A stretch of DNA of 64,000 nucleotides, from positions 1 through 64,000 of the forward strand of contig NZ_JAQMHR010000010.1 in assembly GCF_028309625.1 (NCBI RefSeq). The letters are read 5' to 3'. The position numbers and the translations under genes were made by a program. The notes beneath the pieces were generated by a model, which saw nothing but the letters and a program-made list of their open reading frames with translations, was not told the origin of the DNA and did no database searches. Shown one piece after another: positions 25,821-34,907 of this stretch (position 1 is its first letter; every line of letters starts with the position of its first letter). Source of the DNA: Trichococcus sp. K1Tr. GTDB taxonomy: Bacteria; Bacillota; Bacilli; Lactobacillales; Aerococcaceae.

Positions 25821-27638
25821 TCATACTCTCATCTGCGTTTCGTACAGCGTTGTGTAGATGCCGCCCTTTTTGACGAGTGTCTCGTGATCCCCTCGTTCAA
25901 CGATTTTGCCTTTTTCCAGCACCAAGATTTCATCAGCCGACAGGATCGTCGAAAGACGATGCGCAATGATCAGGCTCGTGCTTTTGGCAAGAATCGGTTC
26001 TATCGCTTCCTGGATGGCATGCTCGGAGATGGAATCCAATGAGGACGTGGCTTCATCGAAGATGATCAACCCCGGTTTCCGGAGGATGATCCGCGCAATC
26101 GAAAGCCGCTGCTTTTCACCGCCGGAAAGCTTCATGCCGCGGTTGCCCACTACGGTGTCATAGCCTTTCGGCAAACCGCTGATGAACGCGTGGATATTGG
26201 CCTCGCTGCAAGCTTTCTCGATTTCGGCCTGCGTGGCATCGGTCTTGGCATAAAGCAGATTCTCTCTGATTGTGCCGTTGAACAAGTACGTGTCCTGCGT
26301 CACCACCCCGATGTGCTGGCGCAGATAGGCCAAATCGAGTTTGCGGATGTCGACGCCGTCCAACAGGATCTTTCCGCCTGTCACATCGTAGAGACGCGGA
26401 ATCAGGTTGATGATGGTGGACTTGCCCGCTCCCGAAGGCCCGACGATGGCGACGGATGATCCCGGCTTCAGTTCGAAGCTGACGTTATTCAAGATCGGCT
26501 GTTCCGGATCATAGTGGAAGGAAACCTCTTCAAAAGCCAACTCGCCTGTAAACGACTCAGGCTTGAGCGCCTGCGGATCATTGTCGATTTCCACTGGCAG
26601 ATCGAAATACTCGAAGATGCGGTCGAAAAGCGCCATCGAACGGATCATATCTACCTGGATGTTCAGCAAGGAATTGACCGGCCCGTACATCCTGCCCAAG
26701 AGCGCCACCATGACGGTGATGTCCCCGATCGTCAGATCCGTGTTGCCGTATTCAATGATAAGGATCCCGCCGACCAGATAGATCAGCATCGGGCCGATAT
26801 TCGTGAAGACGTTGATCACGACCCGGAACCATTTGCCCGCCATGCTTTCCTTGATGTTCAAGCGGATCATCTGTTTGTTGGCTTCCTGATAGCGGTCGAA
26901 CTCGTAGTTTTCCGTGACGAAAAGCTTCGAAAGCAATTGGCCGCTGACGCTGAGGGTTTCGTTCAAAATCTGGTTGATGTCGTCATTGTGCTTCCGCGAA
27001 GCCAGGGTGATTTCCCAACGCCTTTTGCCCACGCGCTTCGTCGGCAATATGAACAAAGGCACCACCACGATGCCGATTGTCGCCAGCAAAGGGCTTTTCG
27101 TGTACATCGTGACGAGCGCAACCGTCAACGTCGCAAAATTCTGCAGAATGCTCGTCCACGTGCCGGTCAGCACACTCTGCACGCCGCCGATATCGCTGGT
27201 CATGCGGGTGATGATGTCGCCCTGCTTGCTGGTCGTGAAGAACCGGTGCGACATCCGCTGCAGGTGGCTGTACATCTTATTGCGCATATCATAGGTGATG
27301 TTTTCCGCCATCCAGACATTGACATAGCTCTCCACGACGCTGATCAGATTGGCGATGATCAACACCCCGAACGAGAGGCCGATCAGACGGATCAGCACAG
27401 GTAGGTCCTGCTGCAACAGGCCTTCGTCGATGATGCGGCCCGTCAGTATTGTCGGAAACACGCCGAATACCGATGAGGTGATGATCGCCAACACGGAAAC
27501 GATGAGTTGCTTCCAATAAGGAACGAGATAATTGAACATCCGTTTCAATAATTGTGATGTGATTTTAGGGCTGTTCTGTTTTTCTTCGTCCGTCAGGAAA
27601 CCCCCGCGGCCGCCCTTGAACCCGTTGCTGCCCATCAT
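25821..27638 (-). CDS. ABC transporter, fused membrane and ATPase domains (multidrug/lipid exporter type)
   Basis: 605 residues: six-helix type-I exporter domain (about 30-330) and nucleotide-binding domain. Walker A GPSGAGKSTII, Q-loop VVTQDTYLF, signature KLSGGEKQRLS, Walker B LIIFDEATSS and H-loop IIAHRLST are all intact. It is an MsbA/LmrA-like half transporter that would act as a homodimer. The start overlaps the MarR stop codon (ATGA), so the two are co-translated and the MarR protein probably controls its own exporter. Confidence 0.92.
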   Translation of the reverse strand: MMGSNGFKGGRGGFLTDEEKQNSPKITSQLLKRMFNYLVPYWKQLIVSVLAIITSSVFGVFPTILTGRIIDEGLLQQDLPVLIRLIGLSFGVLIIANLISVVESYVNVWMAENITYDMRNKMYSHLQRMSHRFFTTSKQGDIITRMTSDIGGVQSVLTGTWTSILQNFATLTVALVTMYTKSPLLATIGIVVVPLFILPTKRVGKRRWEITLASRKHNDDINQILNETLSVSGQLLSKLFVTENYEFDRYQEANKQMIRLNIKESMAGKWFRVVINVFTNIGPMLIYLVGGILIIEYGNTDLTIGDITVMVALLGRMYGPVNSLLNIQVDMIRSMALFDRIFEYFDLPVEIDNDPQALKPESFTGELAFEEVSFHYDPEQPILNNVSFELKPGSSVAIVGPSGAGKSTIINLIPRLYDVTGGKILLDGVDIRKLDLAYLRQHIGVVTQDTYLFNGTIRENLLYAKTDATQAEIEKACSEANIHAFISGLPKGYDTVVGNRGMKLSGGEKQRLSIARIILRKPGLIIFDEATSSLDSISEHAIQEAIEPILAKSTSLIIAHRLSTILSADEILVLEKGKIVERGDHETLVKKGGIYTTLYETQMRV

Positions 27639-28075
27639 TGCTCACCCGCTTTGTTTCTGAAGTCCTCCAAGGATTTTGTCAGTTTTTCGCAGAGCACAAC
27701 AAACTGTTCCTGCTCAGCCAGCGTCAAACTTTTATTGATGTGCTCCCTTTCCGTTTGGCGTACTGCCTTCATTTTCTTCAATAAAACAGACCCCTTTTCC
27801 TGGATAAAAATCCTGTTTCTGCGCTGATCGGCCGGATCAGGCTGGCGCGTCAAGATCCCGTCAGCCTCGAGCCGGTTCAGCATCTCCGTCAAGGAAGCCG
27901 GCCGGATCCCCATTCGGTCCGCCAATTCCCGCGAACTCATCCCGTCGTTTTCCTGCAATATCCGCAAAAGCCTTCCTGCTCCGCGCGATTCGTGCTTAGC
28001 GGGATTCTCCTTGCGTCGCAGCGTGCGCATCAGCTTCATCGCACTGCCGATGACATCTTTATTTTGTTCTTCCAT
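27635..28075 (-). CDS. MarR-family transcriptional regulator
   Basis: 146 residues with a winged HTH: GMSSRELADRMGIRPASLTEMLNRLEADGILTRQPDPADQRRNRIFI. GGAGGAGG lies 8 nt upstream of ATG 28075. It is the first gene of a two-gene operon with the ABC exporter. Twin palindromes in its promoter suggest autorepression relieved by a substrate of the exporter. Confidence 0.92.
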   Translation of the reverse strand: MEEQNKDVIGSAMKLMRTLRRKENPAKHESRGAGRLLRILQENDGMSSRELADRMGIRPASLTEMLNRLEADGILTRQPDPADQRRNRIFIQEKGSVLLKKMKAVRQTEREHINKSLTLAEQEQFVVLCEKLTKSLEDFRNKAGEQ

Positions 28076-28095
28076 AATAATTTCCTCCTCCAGAT

Positions 28096-28150
28096 AGTTA
28101 GGTACCTATCGATACATTTCTATTATAGTAGGTACCTAACTAAAATGCAA
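28096..28150 (-). promoter_or_regulatory. marR promoter with two palindromic operators
   Basis: TAGGTACCTA occurs at 28099-28108 and 28129-28138, centres 30 bp (about three helical turns) apart. Flanking AGT/ACT make the pair a 13-bp inverted repeat. TATAAT (28122-28127, minus) and TTGCAT (28145-28150, minus) with a 17-bp spacer give the promoter. One operator overlaps the spacer and the other lies just downstream of the -10. Confidence 0.8.
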
Positions 28151-28153
28151 AAG

Positions 28154-28197
28154 AAAAGAATGCAGCCTGGACAATTTGTCCACGACCACATTCTTTT
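28154..28197 (-). terminator. Terminator after the GPH symporter gene
   Basis: AAAAGAATG / CATTCTTTT outer stem with an inner GGACAA / TTGTCC stem, T-rich on the minus strand beyond. Confidence 0.7.
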
Positions 28198-28219
28198 GCA
28201 TTGCATTCATTCGATTTAA

Positions 28220-29701
28220 TCACTGCTCAATTGCTGCTTTTTTTGCGTCTCTGCGATCTGCCAATTCCGTTTGGATTTCCGCCATGCGCTTGTCATCCAA
28301 TTCGTAGAATCTCATAGCGATCAGGGAGGCTACCCAGCCCAAGATCATCATGCCGACGAACAAGAACATCGTTACCCAGAAAATCTCTTCGCTCGGTGGC
28401 GTGTCCACAGAAGGGAATACTTCTTTGAAGCCGATGTATGCCAATAGTATGCCGATGACTGTTTGTCCAAGAGAAGAAATCATTTTATCAACGAAGGAGA
28501 AGATTGTCCCCATCACACCCGGAGCATAACGATCGTTTTTGTATACCTCATAGTCTGTGATATCCGGAATCATCGGGATAACGATTCCTCCTGACACATT
28601 CCTCACACCTGTCGCCAAAATATACAGAGTGACGAACGCGATGGACATAGCGTTCATATCCGTCATGCGGATTTGGGTAGGATCACCCAACCAAAGCAAC
28701 AGGAACATTGCGGCATAGAGGGCGATACACATCCAAGTGGAAACAACGAGTGCCTTTTTGGAGCCAAATTTACGGGCGTAACGCGTCCCGACTTGGATCA
28801 GGATCAGAACCGGGATCATCGTGATGGCGGAAATGGAACCATAGACACCAAAGTCACCGATAAGGATACCGAACAGCATGACCATTACGATGGAGTTCCC
28901 GGAAACGGTCGCTGCCAACTTATCGGTTGAAGCCGCTACGATCAGCATCTGTAAAGGACGGTTGCCTTTGATGATGTTGAACATATCTTTCAACTTGATG
29001 GGTTCTTGTTCGCCACCCGTACCAAAGTTTTCGGTCCTGTCATGTTCCCATAACCCAACTACAGCAAGCGCCGTCATAATTCCGGCAATGATGACCACGG
29101 TAATGACAAATTCATGGAAGAAAGATTCTGTGAAGCCGCCATGTTTCGGTACCATATAATTCGATACATACATCGCAGCACCCGCAAACAATAGTGAAGT
29201 ATAGGACATGTCAAATGTCGAAAACAAAGGACGTTGCTGAGGGTCATTCGTCAAAACCGTCTGACCTGCTTTTGTACATGCCGTCTGGAACGTATAGCCG
29301 ATGATAAATACAAGATAAAGGAGAATGAAGTAGATCAGACGCAGATTTTCAGGAACCAAGTGCGTCGTGAAGAATATCAATAAGGTAATGATCGTCATTA
29401 CCCCCCAGCCCATAATCATGAACGGTCTGAATTTGCCCATTTTCCCGTCCGTCTTATCGATCCAGAGCCCGATAATCGGGTCCGTGATTCCGTCCCATAT
29501 ACGGCTCATCGTAATCAGCGTGGATACGATGACGGTCCCCAAGCCTACCACTCCGGTAGCGTAGTAGGATACGTACATCATTAAAAACATAAATATGTTT
29601 GTTGCACTGTTATTCAATGCAAAAGCACCGATCTGCCATGTTTTTGCGCGTCTGTAACGAGATTCTTTTGCTATTCTAACTTCTTTTACTGTCGTTTCCA
29701 A
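28220..29701 (-). CDS. GPH-family sugar:cation symporter
   Basis: 493 residues, about 12 helices, of the glycoside-pentoside-hexuronide (MelB-like) family. SRIWDGITDPIIGLWIDKTDGKMGKFRPFM is represented by the motif DGITDPIIG and KMGKFRPFM, diagnostic of the family. C-terminal cytoplasmic tail lacks an EIIA domain. TTG 29701 is chosen because GGAGG lies 7 nt upstream; the longer open frame to 29782 has no ribosome binding site. No glycosidase gene is next to it, so the substrate is open. Confidence 0.85.
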   Translation of the reverse strand: METTVKEVRIAKESRYRRAKTWQIGAFALNNSATNIFMFLMMYVSYYATGVVGLGTVIVSTLITMSRIWDGITDPIIGLWIDKTDGKMGKFRPFMIMGWGVMTIITLLIFFTTHLVPENLRLIYFILLYLVFIIGYTFQTACTKAGQTVLTNDPQQRPLFSTFDMSYTSLLFAGAAMYVSNYMVPKHGGFTESFFHEFVITVVIIAGIMTALAVVGLWEHDRTENFGTGGEQEPIKLKDMFNIIKGNRPLQMLIVAASTDKLAATVSGNSIVMVMLFGILIGDFGVYGSISAITMIPVLILIQVGTRYARKFGSKKALVVSTWMCIALYAAMFLLLWLGDPTQIRMTDMNAMSIAFVTLYILATGVRNVSGGIVIPMIPDITDYEVYKNDRYAPGVMGTIFSFVDKMISSLGQTVIGILLAYIGFKEVFPSVDTPPSEEIFWVTMFLFVGMMILGWVASLIAMRFYELDDKRMAEIQTELADRRDAKKAAIEQ

Positions 29702-30125
29702 ATGAATACCTCCAATTTTGTATTTCTTGTAATTGCAAATCCTCCAAATAACAGCGTTTACATATCGCGACATGATAACCATAACCGGTCACATTGGCCT
29801 CCACCCACAACCTTCCCACAAACCGAGAGTATCCAAGTTTTACGAAACAAAACATAATTGCCCTTACTCGATATAAAGTATCATATTGTAAAACTCGGAC
29901 CCGATATACAACATAATATATTAAAAGCGCTCCCAAAACAATATAACGCTTTCATTATTTTTGCATGTTTTATTAAATGTTCAAATTTCTGTAATATACC
30001 ATTGACCTTAAGCCTTTTGTTCAGGATTTTCTTGATTGTGAGTGCACTAGCGAATATAAAGTTAACTTGCGCTGATAATTACCCTTGGCCCGATTTATGC
30101 CGTTCTTACTTTTTCACAGCACGAC
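29702..30125. other. Gene-free region upstream of the GPH gene with cre-like sites
   Basis: About 420 bp without a supported gene. On the minus strand near 29940-29960 two cre-like half matches occur (ATGAAAGCG and AGCGCTTTTAA), which would fit catabolite repression of the symporter. The remainder is A+T-rich; open frames on the plus strand lack ribosome binding sites. Confidence 0.4.
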
Positions 30126-30157
30126 AAAAAAGCCAGACCGCAGCGGTCTGGCTTTTT
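30126..30157. terminator. Terminator after yaaL
   Basis: AAAAAGCCAGACCGC / GCGGTCTGGCTTTTT with a minimal loop, bidirectional. It ends the dnaX-ybaB-recR-yaaL operon. Confidence 0.9.
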
Positions 30158-30158
30158 G

Positions 30159-30470
30159 TCATTCCGAATGGAAAATGTCTTCGGCGCGGTTCGTGCGCTT
30201 GCGCCAACGGAATTGCTTGGCTTTTTTCGGCGCAGAAATGTCCGCTTGGATTTGCCTTTCTTTGGCTTCACGCAGCAGGAACAGATATTTCGCTTCCGCT
30301 ATCTTCTCAAAGATACGCAATTCTTCCGGCAAATCATAGGCATTCTGCTGCAGTTGAGCCAAGGTAGTGTACTGTTGATGGACATCGCTGATCAAATCGA
30401 TCAGTTTTTCATCGTATTTCTGCTTTAAGTGTCCCTGCTTCTTGCTTGCGCTGTTCAAATGGAATGCCAT
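30159..30470 (-). CDS. YaaL-like DUF2508 protein
   Basis: 103 residues, mostly charged alpha helix (LKQKYDEKLIDLISDVHQQYTTLAQLQQNA, then KIAEAKYLFLLREAKER). It resembles the YaaL family always found after recR in Bacilli; function is unknown. ATG 30470 is taken from the family start and the GGGGGG upstream; the frame is open to 30530. Confidence 0.8.
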   Translation of the reverse strand: MAFHLNSASKKQGHLKQKYDEKLIDLISDVHQQYTTLAQLQQNAYDLPEELRIFEKIAEAKYLFLLREAKERQIQADISAPKKAKQFRWRKRTNRAEDIFHSE

Positions 30471-30501
30471 TTTTCCGTTCCCCCCGTTGTTACTGCCCTT
30501 G

Positions 30502-31098
30502 TTACAGTTCTCGGCGTCCATCGATGGCACGGAAGAGGGTCATCTCATCCGCGTATTCGATGTCGCTGCCGACCGCTAGGCCGTAAGCCAGACGCGTCAC
30601 TTTGATGCCCGCCGGCTTGATCAGGCGCGAAAGGTACATCGCCGTCGCTTCCCCTTCGGCTGTCGCATTCGTCGCGATGATGATTTCTTTGACGGTCTCA
30701 TCCTGCAGCCGTTTGATCAGGCTGGCGATGTTAAGATCTTCCGGTCCGGTCCCTTCCATCGGCGAAAGGACGCCATTCAATACATGGTACAAGCCGTGGT
30801 ATTCGCGGATTTTCTCCATCGACATGATGTCGCGGGGATTTTCGACCACCAGGATAATGGACTTGTCCCGGGTATTGTCCGCACAGATGTTGCATGGATC
30901 TGATTCGGTAATATTACCGCAGATGGCGCACTGGTGTAAATCCCTTTTTGAACGGATCAGCGCGTCCGCGAACGCCAACACAGCCTCCTCATCCATATCC
31001 AGACAGAAAAAGGCCAACCGGGCTGCCGTTTTTTGCCCGATGCCCGGCAGTTTCATGAAACTCTCGATTAATTTCGCTATGGGTTCTGGGTATTGCAT
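30502..31098 (-). CDS. recR: Recombination protein RecR
   Basis: 198 residues, RecFOR pathway clamp for gap repair. HhH motif [14 protein letters not shown], zinc finger [16 protein letters not shown] (residues about 57-72) and Toprim domain with [12 protein letters not shown] and [18 protein letters not shown] 31098 has AAAGAGG upstream. Confidence 0.97.
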   Translation of the reverse strand: MQYPEPIAKLIESFMKLPGIGQKTAARLAFFCLDMDEEAVLAFADALIRSKRDLHQCAICGNITESDPCNICADNTRDKSIILVVENPRDIMSMEKIREYHGLYHVLNGVLSPMEGTGPEDLNIASLIKRLQDETVKEIIIATNATAEGEATAMYLSRLIKPAGIKVTRLAYGLAVGSDIEYADEMTLFRAIDGRREL

Positions 31099-31216
31099 CT
31101 CTATAAAATCCTCTTTTCTTCTCTCAAAAGAAAGGAGGCTGGGACTAAAGTCAACACTGCCCGACTTGTCTCACCCTCGCTCCCTCATTCATTTCGGTTA
31201 TTGCCTGCAACCTGGC

Positions 31217-31531
31217 TTAGAAGCCCGGAATCGCACTGGCAAACTTGCCCAATTTGGCTTTCGTTGCTTCATCGATCTTGCTTAGTGCATCATTAGTCGC
31301 CATCAGGATCAGATCTTGCAGCATTTCCACATCTTCCGGATCAACCGCTTCAGGTGCGATGACAACATCTGTCACCTTCTTGTTGCCGGTCATCGTGATT
31401 TTGACCAAATCATTTGAAGCCGCACCGACAAACTCCGTTATATTGAGTTCTGCTTGTGTCTGCTCCATTTCTTTCTGCATTTTTTGCATTTGTTTCATCA
31501 TGCCTTGCATATTTCCCATTCCGCCTCGCAT
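31217..31531 (-). CDS. YbaB/EbfC nucleoid-associated protein
   Basis: 104 residues. Met/Gln-rich N-terminus (GGMGNMQGMMKQMQKMQKE), core LNITEFVGAASNDLVKITMTGNKKV and DPEDVEMLQDLI are family hallmarks. ATG 31531 follows GAGGGAG by 7 nt. Conserved neighbour of dnaX and recR. A 118-bp spacer between it and recR has no gene. Confidence 0.94.
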   Translation of the reverse strand: MRGGMGNMQGMMKQMQKMQKEMEQTQAELNITEFVGAASNDLVKITMTGNKKVTDVVIAPEAVDPEDVEMLQDLILMATNDALSKIDEATKAKLGKFASAIPGF

Positions 31532-31596
31532 TGTATGACTCCCTCTCTGTTTGTGCATTTTATTGTATTTATTTTTTCATTGCTTATTTGTTTCCG

Positions 31597-33546
31597 TCAG
31601 TCCTCGACGACGGTTACGACTTCGTCCCCGAAAAGGCTCAGTGCCTGATCGACGACTTCCTGTTCCTTTTGTTCCTCTATCACGATTGGATCGGTCTCGA
31701 CCGAAAAATCATCGGCGAAATTCCCGGGGTGATAGTCGCCGCGATAGCCGTCTTCCATTTCTGGCATCGGTGGTTCCGGCGGCAGATCCAGATCGACAGG
31801 TTTATCCTTATCGACAGTTGCCGGAGCCGGCTGTTTAGACGCAGCCGATGGTGCCACCGCTTGCTTTGGCGCGGCTTTTTTCGGTTCACCAACGGATTCG
31901 GCAGCCGGGCTGTCGTTGCGGTTCTGAATGTAGTTGCGTCGCACCGATGTCCATTGTTCTTCCGTCAAGCACACCAATTCGCCAGGGCGCTGCAGCATCC
32001 GCTGCGTTGCCGCATCCACAGCCGCCTGCAGCTCAGCATCTTCCGTCGCTTTTTGGCAAAGGATATCATACTGGAACGACAGGATAAAGCTAGTCGGACT
32101 CGCCGCCACCGGATTGGCCTGCTTGAGCACGGCACGCTGGGTGACCGAGAGCACATCCAGGATATCCGTCCAGAAATCCCGGACGCGGGCAAGATCCTGC
32201 TTCGTCGCCTCGCCCAAAATCTGGTAAGTCCGCCCCATATTTGGTTTGAATCCGACTGACGTGCTCGATGAACGGACCGTTTCTTTTTTGGCCGGTGCCG
32301 CTTTAGCACCTTCCTGGGAAACCGTAAGATTCCCCGAAGCAATCAGTTCCTGCAGCTTCGCAAGTTCTTTTTTGACGAGCTCCAATTCGTGCGCCAGCTT
32401 CTGGATTTCTCCGTTCGGTGCCGCTGGTGCACTCGGAGTTGCCGCCGTTGCCGGTGCATGCGCCTTGGATTGGGACAGCTTCACCGCCAACACTTCCAGA
32501 TAGATGTCCGGTTGCGTCGAGAAGCGCATCTCCCCTTGGGTCTCGTTGAAGGCTTCGATCATCTCGTAGAGGAACGTTGCCGGTGCCTCTTGCGAGAAAG
32601 TCTGGAAAGCTTCACTGTATTGTTGCGTATTGTCCGCAAAGGCCTTGCCTTTTGTTTGCTGGTAGACCAGCACATCCCGCGCAAACAGGATCATCTCCTC
32701 AAGGAAACGACCGGCCTCTTTGCCGGCACTCAGAATTTCCTGCAGCAGTTGCAGCGCCGATTCCGTCTCTTCGTGCAGCAACGCGCTTGAGAAGGAAATC
32801 ATCATTTCTTCCGTCAGACTGCCGGACACCTTCACCGCATTTTCGAAAGTGACCGATTCCGAACCGTAGGAAATGATCTGATCGAGCAAGCTGAGCGCAT
32901 CCCGCATCCCGCCGTTCGCGGAGCGCGCGATGACATGCAGCGCCTGATCATCATAACTGATCTTCTCCTCCTGCAGGATATAGGCCATCCGGTTGATGAT
33001 GTCCTGATAGGAAATCCGTTTGAAGTCGAATCGTTGCGTCCTGGAAATGATCGTCAACGGAATCTTGTGCGGCTCCGTCGTCGCCAAAATGAAGATGACA
33101 TTTTCCGGCGGCTCCTCCAGCGTCTTCAAGAGCGCATTGAAGGCCCCGGTCGAGAGCATGTGCACCTCATCGATGATGTAGACTTTGTAGTCGGCTTGGG
33201 TCGGCGCATAACGCGCTTTGTCGCGGATGTCCCGGATTTCCTCCACACCGTTGTTGCTGGCGGCATCGATTTCGATGACGTCGTTCAAGCGTCCTTCAGT
33301 GATTGCCTTGCACGTTTCACATTCGTTGCACGGCTCCCCGTCGACGCGATGATGACAGTTGATGGCTTTCGCAAAAATCTTGGCTGCACTCGTCTTACCC
33401 GTTCCGCGCGGTCCGGTAAAAAGGTAAGCATGGCTCGTTTTCCCCTGTATTAAGGCATTCTTCAGCGTCTGCGTGACCGCTTCCTGACCTGCGATGTCTC
33501 CGAACCGCTGCGGGCGCCAAACCCGATATAGTGCTTGATAGCTCAT
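31597..33546 (-). CDS. dnaX: DNA polymerase III subunits gamma/tau
   Basis: 649 residues. AAA+ ATPase with Walker A GPRGTGKTSAAK, zinc site CHHRVDGEPCNECETC, Walker B VYIIDEVHML and SRC-like SRTQRFDFKR. The C-terminal tau region is Ala/Pro-rich (residues about 370-430 and 575-610). No slippery A-rich heptamer for a programmed frameshift to gamma was found near the domain III end, although I did not scan exhaustively. Confidence 0.96.
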   Translation of the reverse strand: MSYQALYRVWRPQRFGDIAGQEAVTQTLKNALIQGKTSHAYLFTGPRGTGKTSAAKIFAKAINCHHRVDGEPCNECETCKAITEGRLNDVIEIDAASNNGVEEIRDIRDKARYAPTQADYKVYIIDEVHMLSTGAFNALLKTLEEPPENVIFILATTEPHKIPLTIISRTQRFDFKRISYQDIINRMAYILQEEKISYDDQALHVIARSANGGMRDALSLLDQIISYGSESVTFENAVKVSGSLTEEMMISFSSALLHEETESALQLLQEILSAGKEAGRFLEEMILFARDVLVYQQTKGKAFADNTQQYSEAFQTFSQEAPATFLYEMIEAFNETQGEMRFSTQPDIYLEVLAVKLSQSKAHAPATAATPSAPAAPNGEIQKLAHELELVKKELAKLQELIASGNLTVSQEGAKAAPAKKETVRSSSTSVGFKPNMGRTYQILGEATKQDLARVRDFWTDILDVLSVTQRAVLKQANPVAASPTSFILSFQYDILCQKATEDAELQAAVDAATQRMLQRPGELVCLTEEQWTSVRRNYIQNRNDSPAAESVGEPKKAAPKQAVAPSAASKQPAPATVDKDKPVDLDLPPEPPMPEMEDGYRGDYHPGNFADDFSVETDPIVIEEQKEQEVVDQALSLFGDEVVTVVED

Positions 33547-33580
33547 CCTTTTCCCTCTTTCACTTTTGCTTCGTCCATCT

Positions 33581-33609
33581 ATTATAAGGGAAAAACAGTA
33601 AAATAGAAA
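33581..33609 (-). promoter_or_regulatory. dnaX operon promoter
   Basis: TATAAT (33581-33586) and TTTCTA (33604-33609) on the minus strand with a 17-bp spacer. Confidence 0.6.
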
Positions 33610-33703
33610 GGCATCACTCTGTGGCTTTCCTGCTTAATATAAGCTTGTATTCTGCTTCGTTTTCGGGGAATTTAACTCAAATAAAATGATTAAATAATAA
33701 CAG

Positions 33704-33732
33704 TTGACAAAAAGTAAGCTAGGTATTATAGT
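33704..33732 (+). promoter_or_regulatory. Promoter of the dioxygenase-like gene
   Basis: Consensus TTGACA (33704-33709), 17-bp spacer, TATAGT (33727-33732). The following leader of about 95 nt is A+T-rich and I see no riboswitch in it. No SRP RNA is present between this promoter and dnaX. Confidence 0.75.
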
Positions 33733-33833
33733 GAATCTATCAAATAGTTCGAATTCGTATTAATTAAATTTGTGATACTATTCCGGCAAGAACGAACTTC
33801 AAATAAAAACGACAATAGACAATAAAGGGGAAA

Positions 33834-34688
33834 ATGAACATGACAGCATTTTGGGATTTGGGCAAGGTTGCCTTGAAAGTCAATGATCTGAAGAAAATGA
33901 CGCAATTCTACCAGGAAGCGCTAGGCTTGGATTTAATGGAAGAAAAGGAAAATTCGGTTGTGTTGGGGGTTGCTGCGGACAACACGCCTCTGGTGGAACT
34001 GATCAAGCTCCATTCTCCGGCTGCCCGCAAAAGAACGACCGGACTTTTCCACTTGGCGATCCTTTTGCCGACCCGTGCGGACTTGGGATCGTTCCTTTAT
34101 CATTTACTGACGAAGAAATATGACCTGGAGGGCGCGAGCGACCACGGCTACAGCGAAGCCATCTACTTCCACGATCCGGAAGGCAACGGCATAGAGGTCT
34201 ACCGCGACAAAGAGCTGTCGGTTTGGGATATCCGTCCGGATGGCAAAATCGAAGGCGTTACCGAAGCGATGGATGCGGATGGCGTAATCGGAGCGATGGT
34301 CAAAATTTATGACGGCATCCCTGCCGGTTCAATAATGGGACACGTCCATCTGACCGTTCACGATTTGGTCGAAACCCAGCAGTTTTACGAAAATGTGCTT
34401 GGCATCTCATTGAAGTCAGACTTTTTTGGACAAGCAAAATTCTTTGCCGCCGGAAATTACCATCATCACATCGGATCGAACATGTGGGCTGGAAAACATC
34501 TGCCTGCTGCTGAAGAAAATCAACCAGGTTTGGCGTACTTCACTTGGGTAGTTGCTGACAGCACTGCCTATGAAGCTTTGAAAGGCAGATTGGTTCAGGC
34601 AGAGGTTTCGTTTGAAGAAACGGACAATACCCTTATCTTCAAAGACAACAGCGGCATCGAGATCCACGCTGTCATTCATCAAGGGTAG
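33834..34688 (+). CDS. Two-domain VOC protein, CatE-like extradiol dioxygenase
   Basis: 284 residues with two vicinal-oxygen-chelate repeats. Domain 1 starts GKVALKVNDLKKMTQFYQEALGL and has FHLAILLPT and DPEGNGIEVY; domain 2 starts GHVHLTVHDLVETQQFYENVLG and ends IEIHAV. Metal ligands His (HVHLTV), His (YHHHIGSN) and Glu (GIEIH) are in place. It resembles B. subtilis CatE, which cleaves catechol and confers resistance to it; the exact substrate is inferred. ATG 33834 or ATG 33840 could start it; AAGGGG lies 3 and 9 nt upstream respectively. Confidence 0.85.
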   Translation: MNMTAFWDLGKVALKVNDLKKMTQFYQEALGLDLMEEKENSVVLGVAADNTPLVELIKLHSPAARKRTTGLFHLAILLPTRADLGSFLYHLLTKKYDLEGASDHGYSEAIYFHDPEGNGIEVYRDKELSVWDIRPDGKIEGVTEAMDADGVIGAMVKIYDGIPAGSIMGHVHLTVHDLVETQQFYENVLGISLKSDFFGQAKFFAAGNYHHHIGSNMWAGKHLPAAEENQPGLAYFTWVVADSTAYEALKGRLVQAEVSFEETDNTLIFKDNSGIEIHAVIHQG

Positions 34689-34710
34689 TACTGACAGTAA
34701 CCTCTTAAAG

Positions 34711-34747
34711 CGTAACCGGCGGAAATTCCTGCCGGTTACGTTTTTTT
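34711..34747 (+). terminator. Terminator after the CatE-like gene
   Basis: CGTAACCGGC (34711-34720) pairs exactly with GCCGGTTACG (34731-34740), followed by seven T. Confidence 0.92.
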
Positions 34748-34809
34748 CGATATAATCGAAAAAAACTTATTGGAAAATCAAAAGAAACTGTCATAATTAT
34801 TTCCAACGC

Positions 34810-34855
34810 TTTACAAACTGACGGCAGTCAGATAGAATAAACTGACGCGAGTCAG
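34810..34855 (+). promoter_or_regulatory. Promoter of MFS-tetR with two TetR-type operators
   Basis: TTTACA (34810-34815), 17-bp spacer, TAGAAT (34833-34838). The palindromes CTGAC-GGCA-GTCAG (34818-34831) and CTGAC-GCGA-GTCAG (34842-34855) lie in the spacer and just after the -10, 24 bp apart. Their position would block RNA polymerase. Confidence 0.85.
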
Positions 34856-34907
34856 GTAGCGTGCTTGTTAGGGGAATTTTTTATCATTTTGAAAGTGGGG
34901 GATATGA

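Noticed and set aside
26514-27404. 296-codon open frame on the plus strand opposite the ABC transporter
   Set aside because: Shadow of the real minus-strand gene: composition is that of reverse-read codons and the opposite frame has all ABC motifs.
31456-32259. 267-codon open frame opposite dnaX
   Set aside because: Antisense shadow in a GC-rich Ala/Pro-coding part of dnaX.
33547-33833. SRP RNA (scr) upstream of dnaX
   Set aside because: This is a usual place in Firmicutes, but the stretch is A+T-rich, contains promoters of both flanking genes and has no SRP Alu/S-domain helices such as the GGAA tetraloop stem.
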